From JAAYCB01 sp012744395 (GTDB taxonomy: Bacteria > Planctomycetota > Planctomycetia > Pirellulales > Thermoguttaceae), in contig JAQVNJ010000047.1 in NCBI GenBank assembly GCA_028703175.1, positions 1-39,293 of the forward strand: a stretch of 39,293 nucleotides of DNA. Direction: 5' to 3'. Numbering within the stretch: position 1 is the first letter of the stretch; each line of letters starts with the position of its first letter. This document shows positions 33,336 to 39,293 of the stretch, in pieces. Under the pieces are notes generated by a model. It ran no database searches, was not told where the DNA came from, and saw only the letters and a list, made by a program, of their open reading frames with translations. The translations under genes were made by a program, and so were the position numbers.

Positions 33336-34447
33336 ATCGCCGCTTCCCGCGGGTCTGCCGCGGGGCCTTTCCGGAACGGGCCGCTTCCATCCGCCTCGGG
33401 GTGCCGGCGGATCGACGACTTGCGGGCAGCAGGGCCCGAACCTGCCCGGATACGATCCGATCCGGCGGCGCGAGCCGGCGCGGGATCACCCACGGGTCCC
33501 GGGCGGAGCGCTGGCGGGGCGGTCTCCCGCCCGCCGAACACCGCCTCGATCCGCCCCTGGCGATCCAAGCGCTCGTTGAGCTTCAACTCTTGCTCGAGCG
33601 TCATTCGGACAAAGGTCATCGTGGATGTGAAAATGCTGACCTGCTGCTGGAGGACGACTCCGTCGTCGCGGACCCAGAGCCGAGTCCGCTCCCTGCCGGC
33701 GTTTCCGACCTCTCCGCCCGGATCCCCCCGGAACACCACCAGCCAGGCGTTCTCGGCCTGGCCATTCCAGACGATCGGTTCGCGGCCAACGACCTCGGCT
33801 TGGACGATTTCGACCGGATCGTTCGGAGGGCGCAACGGGCTGAACAGTTCCACGGTCCATTTGCGGCCCTGCCACAGGCCGGGAAGTTGCGTGTGAGGAG
33901 ACAAGGCGTCGCCCAGCATGACGTCCTTCGGAAAGGTCCGCTTCGTCTCGTAGCTGAAACCGGCCGAGCGGACCGTGATCACCAGCTTCCCGTCCGCCAC
34001 GACGCCCGCAACCTCGATCGCGGGAGTATCTGGATCGAACGCCACCGAAGACTCCAAGCGGGTCAATTTCCCCTCCCGATCGAACAGCAGCGCACTGGAG
34101 GAATCGAGCGGAACATGGGCCGGCAAGGGGGTCTCGGAAGTCAGCAGCGACTGGAACATCTCCGGTACGAATTGGCGGAGCGGCAGACGGTCGAAATGGA
34201 TTCGGCCGCGGATACAGGTCCCCCCGGCCTCCATCCGGTCCGTGCGGTTCCAGGCCCAGCCGATCGGCTCTTTTTCCCAGAACAAGTCCCAGCCGACGAG
34301 CCGGTCGGCAAGCTGGGCCGAGATGATCAACGTCCGCTCCGGCGGGTCGCCGACCAGCAGCGACGGCAGAATCTTCTGCGTCACCAGCCATGTCATCGTC
34401 GTGATCCACAAGGCCACGACGGAGAAATTGTACCAGCGGCTGTGCAT
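33332..34447 (-). CDS. Membrane-anchored protein of unknown function, first gene of ABC operon
   Basis: A 371-aa protein with an N-terminal signal anchor (YNFSVVALWITTMTWLVTQ, 6-24) and a mostly beta-strand-like exterior (TLIISAQLADRLVGWDLFW, GGTCIRGRIHFDRLPLRQF, LVITVRSAGFSYETKRTFPK, RLWVRDDGVVLQQQV). This resembles proteins with lipid- or polymer-binding beta sheets of the DUF3108 kind, but I cannot assign a family. The C-terminal 55 residues are Pro/Arg/Gly-rich and disordered. It overlaps the ATPase gene by 4 bases, so it is presumably part of the export system, perhaps a periplasmic adaptor. The start is ATG at 34447, without a clear ribosome-binding site. Confidence 0.75.
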   Translation of the reverse strand: MHSRWYNFSVVALWITTMTWLVTQKILPSLLVGDPPERTLIISAQLADRLVGWDLFWEKEPIGWAWNRTDRMEAGGTCIRGRIHFDRLPLRQFVPEMFQSLLTSETPLPAHVPLDSSSALLFDREGKLTRLESSVAFDPDTPAIEVAGVVADGKLVITVRSAGFSYETKRTFPKDVMLGDALSPHTQLPGLWQGRKWTVELFSPLRPPNDPVEIVQAEVVGREPIVWNGQAENAWLVVFRGDPGGEVGNAGRERTRLWVRDDGVVLQQQVSIFTSTMTFVRMTLEQELKLNERLDRQGRIEAVFGGRETAPPALRPGPVGDPAPARAAGSDRIRAGSGPAARKSSIRRHPEADGSGPFRKGPAADPREAAM

Positions 34448-34879
34448 CGGTTCGGCTTCAAAATCCGGATACGGCGGCGGTCGTGCACGGCCACTGCCCG
34501 CCTCCTCGCGGCGAAACAGCGCGCGGCCGGAGACGATCAGTAGTCCGCAGCGCGCGAATCGGGGACTGCCCGGATCGGACCCGTCCCGCGCTCTCCGCCG
34601 CTGTCATCGCCGTGTACGAAGGCTGCCCCACGCCGCATTGTAGCACAGTCGCCTTCGAGAGGCAGTTTCCCCCCTCGGCGAAATCGTTGCCCTCCCGCGG
34701 CTTGCCGAAGAACCGATGTTGCAGCAAACCGGGACAGAATGCATGATGCCGTCAGGCCGATCCGATGCCCGACACGGACCGCCGCCAGGTTCGCCAGGCG
34801 GGACGCCCCCAAACGATCCGGGAGCCCGTCCGGCGGCGGAATTCCTTCGGCAAACAGCAACCAAGACAGGGGACTGCCC
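34448..34879. promoter_or_regulatory. Divergent intergenic region between ABC operon and cyclophilin-like gene
   Basis: About 430 bases between divergent genes. I see no confident promoter, repeat or RNA. Several short open frames cross it in different directions, none with a recognisable product or a ribosome-binding site. The plus-strand gene is preceded by ACAGGGGAC at about 34866-34874. Confidence 0.3.
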
Positions 34880-35590
34880 ATGAGACCCTCGCGTTTTCCC
34901 GCGTTTTTTGCCTCTCCTCTCCTGCTGGCCATCCTCGCCCTCGGGTGCGGCGGAGCCTCCGATAAGCCGGCCGAGACCGCAAACGAAGAAACGGCCGCCC
35001 CGGCCGATGACGTGCTTGCCGACGCGAGCCGGCAATCCGCCCCCCCGGAGACGGGGGATCGGCCGAAAGTCGTCTTTCAGACGAGTGCCGGCAGTTTCAC
35101 GGTGGAACTCCATCGCGACAAGGTCCAGCGAACGGTCGACAACTTCCTCAGGTATGTCGACACCCGGTTCTACGACGGAACGCTGTTTCACGAGGTGATC
35201 GCCAACTATGCGGTCGTCGGCGGCGGGTACACCCTTGGCCAGAACGCCCAGGAGCTGATCGAAAAACAGGGTCTTGAGTCGATTCGCAACGAATCGGAGA
35301 CGGGGCTGAGCAATCTGCGGGGCACGATCGCCATGGCTCGGGAACCCGACCGCGCCGACAGTGCTCGATGCCAATTCTTTATCAACCTCAGAGACAACAT
35401 CAGTCTGGACTACACGCCCGAAGAACCCGGGGTCCCCGTGTCGGAGACCGCCGGATATTGCGCGTTCGGACAGGTGGTGGAGGGCATGGAAGTCCTCGAC
35501 AGCCTCGGCGACAAACCGGTCGAAAACCGAAAAGGAATGCCCAACGTGCCGGTCGAGCCGATCGTCATTGAGTCAGCGAAAAGGCTCTGA
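34880..35590 (+). CDS. Cyclophilin-fold lipoprotein with altered active site
   Basis: A 236-aa protein. The ATG at 34880 gives a lipoprotein-type signal peptide (RPSRFPAFFASPLLLAILALGC, probable lipidated C23); the frame is open upstream but would bury this signal. After a disordered linker, residues 62-236 are cyclophilin-like: VVFQTSAGSFTVELHRD, VDNFLRYVDTRFYDGTLFHE, NLRGTIAMAREPDRADSARC, QFFINLRDN, YCAFGQVVEGMEVLDSL. The usual FHRV...GFMIQGG is here FHEVIANYAVVGGGYT: the catalytic Arg is Glu105 and the conserved Met and Gln are also replaced, so prolyl isomerase activity is doubtful. It probably acts as an envelope folding factor or binding protein. Confidence 0.85.
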   Translation: MRPSRFPAFFASPLLLAILALGCGGASDKPAETANEETAAPADDVLADASRQSAPPETGDRPKVVFQTSAGSFTVELHRDKVQRTVDNFLRYVDTRFYDGTLFHEVIANYAVVGGGYTLGQNAQELIEKQGLESIRNESETGLSNLRGTIAMAREPDRADSARCQFFINLRDNISLDYTPEEPGVPVSETAGYCAFGQVVEGMEVLDSLGDKPVENRKGMPNVPVEPIVIESAKRL

Positions 35591-35899
35591 TCTCGCGTTA
35601 GATTTTGCATTTACCGCAGTTGCTTCAGGCTGCGCAAACAATGCAAGCGTCCACGATTCGCGCAGACCGGAGCGTAGACTTGTCGTCCGGCAAAAGGTTC
35701 AAGGCTCAATTCCCAATGGCCAAGAGCGGGCAAGGCCGGCCTGCTGGTTCGGCGCCCGGGACTCTGCAATTTGAACCTTGAACCTTGGCCCCCTTGCCCA
35801 TTTTCCGCTCCTTCGTCCTTGATCCAGTGGGGGAGTTTTCGTAAGATGAGGCGGTATCGAAGGAGAACCGTCCGGTCCGGTTTGACAGGAGGTCGCGCA
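35591..35899. other. Intergenic region with hairpin repeat before the zinc-ribbon gene
   Basis: This 309-base gap holds a loose AT-rich inverted pair (TTGCAT at 35605 and ATGCAA at 35641) and the hairpin repeat at 35696-35784, then the strong ribosome-binding site AGGAGGT (35887-35893). I see no other gene. Confidence 0.4.
35696..35784. repeat. GGTTCAAGG-type hairpin repeat, copy A
   Basis: GGTTCAAGGCTCAA (35696-35709) is inverted as TTGAACCTTGAACC (35771-35784) with one mismatch and a 61-base loop. A related hairpin lies on the other side of the zinc-ribbon gene (36211-36315) and a half copy at 37049-37066. Confidence 0.65.
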
Positions 35900-36145
35900 A
35901 TGGCAAACTCGATGTACTTTGTTCAGGAGTGCCCGACCTGTGGCCGGGGGTTGCAGATTCGCGTCGAGTATCTGGGCAGGCAGGTGGTCTGCCAACACTG
36001 CCGGGGCAAGCTGACCGCCTGCGATCCTGAAAGCCACCGGTATTCGGGATGCGACGAGGCGGAGAGTCTCTTGCGCCGCGCGGAGGAGCTCCTCCGCGAC
36101 TCCTCGCGGCAGATGTCAGCCAGCCGCAGGGCCGCGCAGCCCTGA
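35900..36145 (+). CDS. Small zinc-ribbon protein
   Basis: An 81-aa protein. The start at 35900 is fixed by a near-perfect ribosome-binding site AGGAGGT 6 bases upstream; a longer reading from 35771 would run through a repeat and is rejected. Two cysteine pairs form a zinc ribbon: CPTCGRGLQI (C11, C14) and VVCQHCRGKL (C31, C34). The spacing and the RVEYLGRQVVCQHC core match the short zinc ribbons found in many planctomycete proteins. The C-terminal half (EAESLLRRAEELLRDSSRQM) is a predicted amphipathic helix. Two further cysteines (C41, C51) lie between. The role is unknown; protein or nucleic-acid contact is a guess. It is flanked by two related hairpin repeats. Confidence 0.82.
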   Translation: MANSMYFVQECPTCGRGLQIRVEYLGRQVVCQHCRGKLTACDPESHRYSGCDEAESLLRRAEELLRDSSRQMSASRRAAQP

Positions 36146-36210
36146 ACCCCGGATGACTCTCGGAGGAGAGAGTTCACTGCCGCTGCCGGCCGCGCTTGGC
36201 GGCCGATCCG

Positions 36211-36315
36211 GGCAAGGTCCAAGTTCCAGGAACCAAGGTCCGCCTGTTCGGTGCTCCCGGCGAGCGGCCCAGTCTTGCCCATTTGAACCTTGGGAATCAA
36301 ACCTTGAACCTTGCC
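36211..36315. repeat. GGTTCAAGG-type hairpin repeat, copy B
   Basis: GGCAAGGTCCAAGTTC (36211-36226) pairs imperfectly (13 of 16) with AACCTTGAACCTTGCC (36300-36315). The loop shares CAAGG...CCGCCTG...TTCGG...CCCGG and CTTGCCCATTTGAACCTTG-like stretches with copy A. It sits between the zinc-ribbon gene and the convergent DUF1080 gene. Confidence 0.6.
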
Positions 36316-36334
36316 CTCATCCGCCGCTGGCGGA

Positions 36335-37012
36335 TCACAGCTCCTTGATCCGCAGGTTGCGGAATTCAACCCGGCTATGATGGCCGAGCAGGCCGATCCT
36401 CCCCTTTGTCTGCTTCGCCAGGGCCGGAGCTTCTTCGGCCGGAACCTTGGCCAGGTCCACGTCGACGATCACCGTCCCGTTGAGCGTGATCTTCCAGTGG
36501 CTTCCCCGGCACTCGATCTCCTGGGCGTTCCATTGACCGGCGGGCTTGAGGTGGCCGCGCTTGGCCGCCACCCGGCAGCGGATGATCGAACCGTGGTAGG
36601 AGTAGGGTTGGAGGTTGGCGTACACCGGAGCGTCGTCGTCGAGGATCTGGCTTTCGTAGCCGCGGATCGAGATGCCGTTGTTGCCGCCCGGCTCGAGCTT
36701 GAACTCGAACCGGAAGATGAAATCCCCGTACTCCTTGTCGGTGAACAGCTTTCCGCCGCAGCTCTTCTTGCAGACGAGCAGGCCATCGACGACCTCGTGG
36801 CCGTCCACCGCGCCTTGCCAGCCGTTGAGCGTCCGGCCGTCGAAGATCGGTACAAAACCCTGGCGGGCTTCATCCGCCGAAAGCGCCGCTTTGCCAATCG
36901 CCGGGGCTTGATCCGCGGCGGGCAAGGTTCCGGCCAGCGCGGCGGCGAGAATCGCCAGGGCGGCGCCCAGCCGCCCGCGGAAGGTGTGAAGTGGTTTTCC
37001 GAAACGACCCAT
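36335..37012 (-). CDS. Exported DUF1080 (3-keto-disaccharide hydrolase-type) protein
   Basis: A 225-aa protein. The ATG at 37012 gives a basic start (MGRFGKPLHTFRGR) and a signal peptide to about residue 33 (LAGTLPAADQ); a longer reading from 37060 would begin inside the repeat at 37049 and is rejected. The mature part shows the concanavalin-like DUF1080 pattern: FVPIFDGRTLNGWQGAVDGH (53-72), LLVCKKSCGGKLFTDKEYGD, FRFEFKLEPGGNNGISIRGY, WNAQEIECRGSHWKITLNG and GRIGLLGHHSRVEFRNLRI. Characterised members hydrolyse 3-keto-glycosides. Position directly after a Tat-exported Gfo/Idh oxidoreductase fits a two-step periplasmic pathway: oxidise at C3, then cleave. The substrate is unknown. Confidence 0.9.
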   Translation of the reverse strand: MGRFGKPLHTFRGRLGAALAILAAALAGTLPAADQAPAIGKAALSADEARQGFVPIFDGRTLNGWQGAVDGHEVVDGLLVCKKSCGGKLFTDKEYGDFIFRFEFKLEPGGNNGISIRGYESQILDDDAPVYANLQPYSYHGSIIRCRVAAKRGHLKPAGQWNAQEIECRGSHWKITLNGTVIVDVDLAKVPAEEAPALAKQTKGRIGLLGHHSRVEFRNLRIKEL

Positions 37013-37048
37013 GAAGGCAACTCCGATTAACAGTTGGAAAAAGAATGG

Positions 37049-37066
37049 GGCAAGGTTCAAGGTTCA
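37049..37066. repeat. GGCAAGGTTCAAGG repeat, half copy C
   Basis: GGCAAGGTTCAAGGTTCA matches one arm of the hairpins at 35696-35784 and 36211-36315. It lies in the 63-base gap between the Gfo/Idh stop and the DUF1080 start. Confidence 0.55.
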
Positions 37067-37075
37067 GTAGCCAAG

Positions 37076-38470
37076 CTACGAGGGGATTGTGTAGGGCGCG
37101 CGTGACGGGCGGCGGACGTAGCTCGATTCGGCCGCTTCCGCGTCGCCGACGATCTCTTCCTTCTCCGGGTCCCACTGGACCTTGCGCCCCAGGTGCATCG
37201 AGATATTCACCAGGTGGCAGGCGGTGATCACGCGATGCTGCGGGGCGACCGGGCTGATCGGCTGTTGGCGGCTCTGGACGCACTCGAAGAAGTTCTGGAT
37301 GTGGTTGTCGCTCTTGTAGAGCCGGATCGCGTCGTCCGGCAGGGGGTTGTCTTCGAGTTCCTCGACCGGTTTGCCGTAGGCCGCGCCGCAGTTGACGAAC
37401 ACGCGCCCCTTGTCGCCGATGAACATGATCCCGTCGCGCTGCTCCTGCTTCCAGGCGTCGGGGACGCCGGCGAACAGCGCTTCGTCCTCGGCGGCGGTCA
37501 TGTCGCCATCGGTGAGGGTTTTCAAATACTTCTTGTCGCGCCCCACGAGGTACAGCATCTCGATGTCGCGGGGGTACTTCAACCAGGCCACGAAGCGGTC
37601 CGCATTGTTGTAGCAGTCGGCCGCGCCGCGGTTCGGGAAGAAGCCCCGGGCCTCGACCTCGAGCGGGCCGGACTCGTCCATGTCCATCCCCCAGTGGGCG
37701 ATGCCCACGTAGTGCTGGCCCCAATCGCAGACCTTCCCGCCCCCGTATTCCTGCCAGAACCGCCAACTGAAATGGAGCCGCTGGGGGTAGTAGGGTCGCT
37801 CGGGCGCGGGGCCCTGCCAGACATCCCAGTCGAGCGTGGGTGGAACGGGCACCGTGGAAAACGGCCCGCCCTTGGCGGGATAGAGCGGCAGCAGCACGAT
37901 CACCTGCTTGAGCGTTCCGACGCGGCCGTTGCGGACCAGCTCGCAGGCGGTGCGGAACCAGGACTCGCTCATGTGCTGCGTGCCGACCTGGACGATCCGC
38001 CCCGTCTCCTCAACCACGCGCCGCAGAATCTTGCCCTCGTCGATCGTCAGGGTGAGGGGCTTCTCCGTGTACAAATCCTTGCCCGCCTGGCAGGCGGCAA
38101 CGTTGATCGCCGTGTGCCAGTGCTCGGGAGTGCCGTTGATGACCACGTCGATCTCCGGATGCGCGTCGAGCATCTTGCGGTAGTCCTGGAAGACGGCCGC
38201 CTTGCCGCCCAGGGCCGCCTTGGCCTTCTCCGCGCGGACCAGGTCCGGATCGCAGACGGCGGCCACGTCGCCGAACCGCAGCGCGCTGCGGGCGACTCCC
38301 AGCCCGCGTCCCCCGGGCCCGACGACCCCGATGATCGGCCGGTCATTCTTGGCCTGGAAAGCGGCCGCCACGGCGGGCTTGTCCGTCACCCAATAGCTGG
38401 CCAGCGGACCCAGGGCCGCCAGGCTCGACGCGGATTTGAGAAACTGCCGGCGTGATGCGACAATCGACAT
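37076..38470 (-). CDS. Tat-exported Gfo/Idh/MocA family oxidoreductase
   Basis: A 464-aa protein. The ATG at 38470 has a strong ribosome-binding site GGAGGAG (38477-38483). A twin-arginine signal (SRRQFLKSASSLAALG, R7-R8) leads to a Rossmann fold: RPIIGVVGPGGRGLGVA (44-60), DPDLVRAEKAKAALGG, DVVINGTPEHWHTAIN, and the EKP motif with K137. C-terminal motifs WDVWQGPAPERPYYPQR, GGGKVCDWGQHYVGIAHWGM and FFECVQSRQQPISP are those of the exported planctomycete subfamily. It is distinct in sequence from the enzyme at 967-2277. Directly downstream is the DUF1080 gene, so it probably generates a 3-keto sugar for that hydrolase (inference). Upstream is the assembly gap. Confidence 0.93.
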   Translation of the reverse strand: MSIVASRRQFLKSASSLAALGPLASYWVTDKPAVAAAFQAKNDRPIIGVVGPGGRGLGVARSALRFGDVAAVCDPDLVRAEKAKAALGGKAAVFQDYRKMLDAHPEIDVVINGTPEHWHTAINVAACQAGKDLYTEKPLTLTIDEGKILRRVVEETGRIVQVGTQHMSESWFRTACELVRNGRVGTLKQVIVLLPLYPAKGGPFSTVPVPPTLDWDVWQGPAPERPYYPQRLHFSWRFWQEYGGGKVCDWGQHYVGIAHWGMDMDESGPLEVEARGFFPNRGAADCYNNADRFVAWLKYPRDIEMLYLVGRDKKYLKTLTDGDMTAAEDEALFAGVPDAWKQEQRDGIMFIGDKGRVFVNCGAAYGKPVEELEDNPLPDDAIRLYKSDNHIQNFFECVQSRQQPISPVAPQHRVITACHLVNISMHLGRKVQWDPEKEEIVGDAEAAESSYVRRPSRAPYTIPS

Positions 38471-38601
38471 GAGATACTCCTCCAGTCAGTCAAATAACTC
38501 AAAAGACCCGGACGATCCGCGCGGAATGCAACGTGGAATACCGTCCGGGAAACAATCCTCTGCCGCGGGAGCGGACCCACGGCGCCTACGGAATCGCAAA
38601 A

Positions 38602-38611
38602 NNNNNNNNNN
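38602..38611. other. Assembly gap (10 N)
   Basis: Ten undetermined bases. A fixed run of ten Ns normally marks a scaffold join of unknown length, so distances and reading frame across it cannot be trusted. It cuts the lipoprotein gene at 38612-38971. Confidence 0.95.
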
Positions 38612-38971
38612 GATGGTCACGGTCAGGCCGCTCGTGTCCGGTACCTGGTACTTGTCGGGAACCGGCGAAGGGGTCCACTCCTTGCCTGCCGCCATTTCGT
38701 CCGGCGGCGGAGCGGGTGGCCGCTGAATGGCCACCTGGTAGTCGCCGGTTCGCACCCCTTCGATGCGAAATCCGCCGGACGCGTCCAGTACCGCATTGGC
38801 GCCGATTCCGGTCGCGGGGTTGACCAGAAGGATCGTTCCGACCGTCAGGGGGTTGCCTTGGTAACTCACTTTCCCCGCCACGCTTCCCGTCGGCGGTTCG
38901 CGGGAACAGCCAATGCAGACCATGAGAGCCGCGAGCAACGTCAGTCGCAGCGGCAGCGCTGTGTTTCTCAT
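38612..38971 (-). CDS. Carboxypeptidase-regulatory-like lipoprotein, cut by assembly gap
   Basis: The first 120 codons of a small secreted lipoprotein. The ATG at 38971 is followed by a signal peptide with a lipobox-like VCIGC (probable lipidated C22). The mature part, GSVAGKVSYQGNPLTVGTIL, then NAVLDASGGFRIEGVRTGDY and QVAIQRPPAP, is the transthyretin/carboxypeptidase-regulatory-like beta sandwich that planctomycetes encode in great number. The frame ends at LTVTI against the Ns; members usually stop some 10-20 residues later, so little is missing. The sequence left of the gap (38486-38601) does not continue the fold. It follows a DUF1559 gene, the typical pairing in these genomes. Confidence 0.85.
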
Positions 38972-39004
38972 CTTCTTTGTTGACTCCCCATTCCTGCCAC
39001 GAAA

Positions 39005-39293
39005 TCAGAAATTACTGACGGGCTGTTGATCGTCAGCGGCTCCGAGTCGCCGCACGATTTCCATGTCGAGCGTCTCCGTGAGGAAGCGAACGCTGCCGTC
39101 AGCCAGCGCTACGTTGATCCCGCCCGGATGGAACGAATTGAGAATCGTGTTGGTCATGTAGCACATATCGCTCGAACCGATGACCTTCGTTGGACTGTTG
39201 ATTGCCCACCGAATGACCGTCAATCCCGTGTGGTAGAAATTGTGATTGGCCGGCATGGTTTCCACGGTATAGACGGGATATCCCGGATCGGCG
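39005..39293 (-). CDS. DUF1559 prepilin-like protein, C-terminal part (runs off right edge)
   Basis: The last 95 codons of a protein entering from the right edge. It carries FHPGGINVALADGSVRFL, the H-X9-DG motif (a His, nine residues, then Asp-Gly) that defines the C-terminus of planctomycete DUF1559 proteins, followed by TETLDMEIVRRLGAADDQ. Full members begin with a type IV pilin-like processing site and are surface or pseudopilus-like; that part is outside the window. The stop lies 33 bases before the start of the lipoprotein gene, so the two are probably cotranscribed. Confidence 0.9.
   Translation of the reverse strand, partial: ADPGYPVYTVETMPANHNFYHTGLTVIRWAINSPTKVIGSSDMCYMTNTILNSFHPGGINVALADGSVRFLTETLDMEIVRRLGAADDQQPVSNF

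Noticed and set aside
36155..36180. Hairpin ACTCTC/GAGAGT after the zinc-ribbon gene as a terminator
   Set aside because: The stem is short and no T-run follows.

Overview
The window is GC-rich DNA (about two thirds G+C by eye) and almost certainly comes from a planctomycete, most likely of the Pirellulales type. The marker families are: a DUF1559 protein with the H-X9-DG C-terminal motif next to a small carboxypeptidase-regulatory-like lipoprotein, two Tat-exported Gfo/Idh/MocA oxidoreductases, a DUF1080 protein, a membrane-anchored PknB-type kinase, an ECF sigma/anti-sigma pair and a large Ala/Pro-rich secretin-N-domain protein. A run of ten Ns near the right end shows that this is a scaffolded draft assembly. 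No rRNA, tRNA or CRISPR array was seen.

Layout. (1) 1-4780, minus strand: a compact operon transcribed leftwards, discoidin-like protein, Agl23-type membrane glycosyltransferase, Tat-exported Gfo/Idh oxidoreductase, HEAT-repeat protein (runs off the left edge). (2) 5189-8959: an exported GH2 beta-mannosidase-like enzyme on the plus strand, convergent with an unrecognised Tat-signal protein. (3) 8960-9454: a repeat-rich intergenic region containing a roughly 300-bp element with terminal inverted repeats, a 5-bp target duplication and a reconstructable empty site. (4) 9455-14549: a membrane Ser/Thr kinase convergent with a large exported YCF48/BNR-type protein ending in a CBM9/DOMON-like domain. 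(5) 14942-22332: an alpha-glucan module, glycogen synthase, GH57, galT-type nucleotidyltransferase, second GH57 of the 4-alpha-glucanotransferase class. (6) 22391-26682: cysteine desulfurase with a terminator, ECF sigma factor, anti-sigma-like membrane protein, isochorismatase-family hydrolase. (7) 26692-34447, minus strand: a secretin-N-domain protein, then an ABC exporter operon (371-aa membrane-anchored protein, ATPase, 605-aa permease). (8) 34880-36145, plus strand: a cyclophilin-like lipoprotein and an 81-aa zinc-ribbon protein. (9) 36335-39293, minus strand: DUF1559 C-terminus, lipoprotein cut by the assembly gap, Gfo/Idh oxidoreductase and DUF1080 protein.

How the genes fit together. 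Two themes dominate. One is polysaccharide turnover outside the cytoplasm: exported GH2, exported Gfo/Idh and DUF1080 proteins, discoidin-like and CBM9-like binding domains. The Gfo/Idh plus DUF1080 pair fits an oxidise-to-3-keto-sugar-then-cleave pathway, by family knowledge. The other is intracellular storage glucan synthesis and remodelling (glgA, two GH57 enzymes, galT). The rest is signalling and envelope machinery. Several families of non-coding hairpin repeats sit in the gaps between genes; they and the inserted element in region 3 are the clearest structure that gene calling does not explain. I did not find a self-evident new defence or mobile system. The most unusual proteins are the YCF48/CBM9 fusion, the secretin-like protein without a visible barrel domain, the cyclophilin with a replaced active site, and the unrecognised Tat protein.
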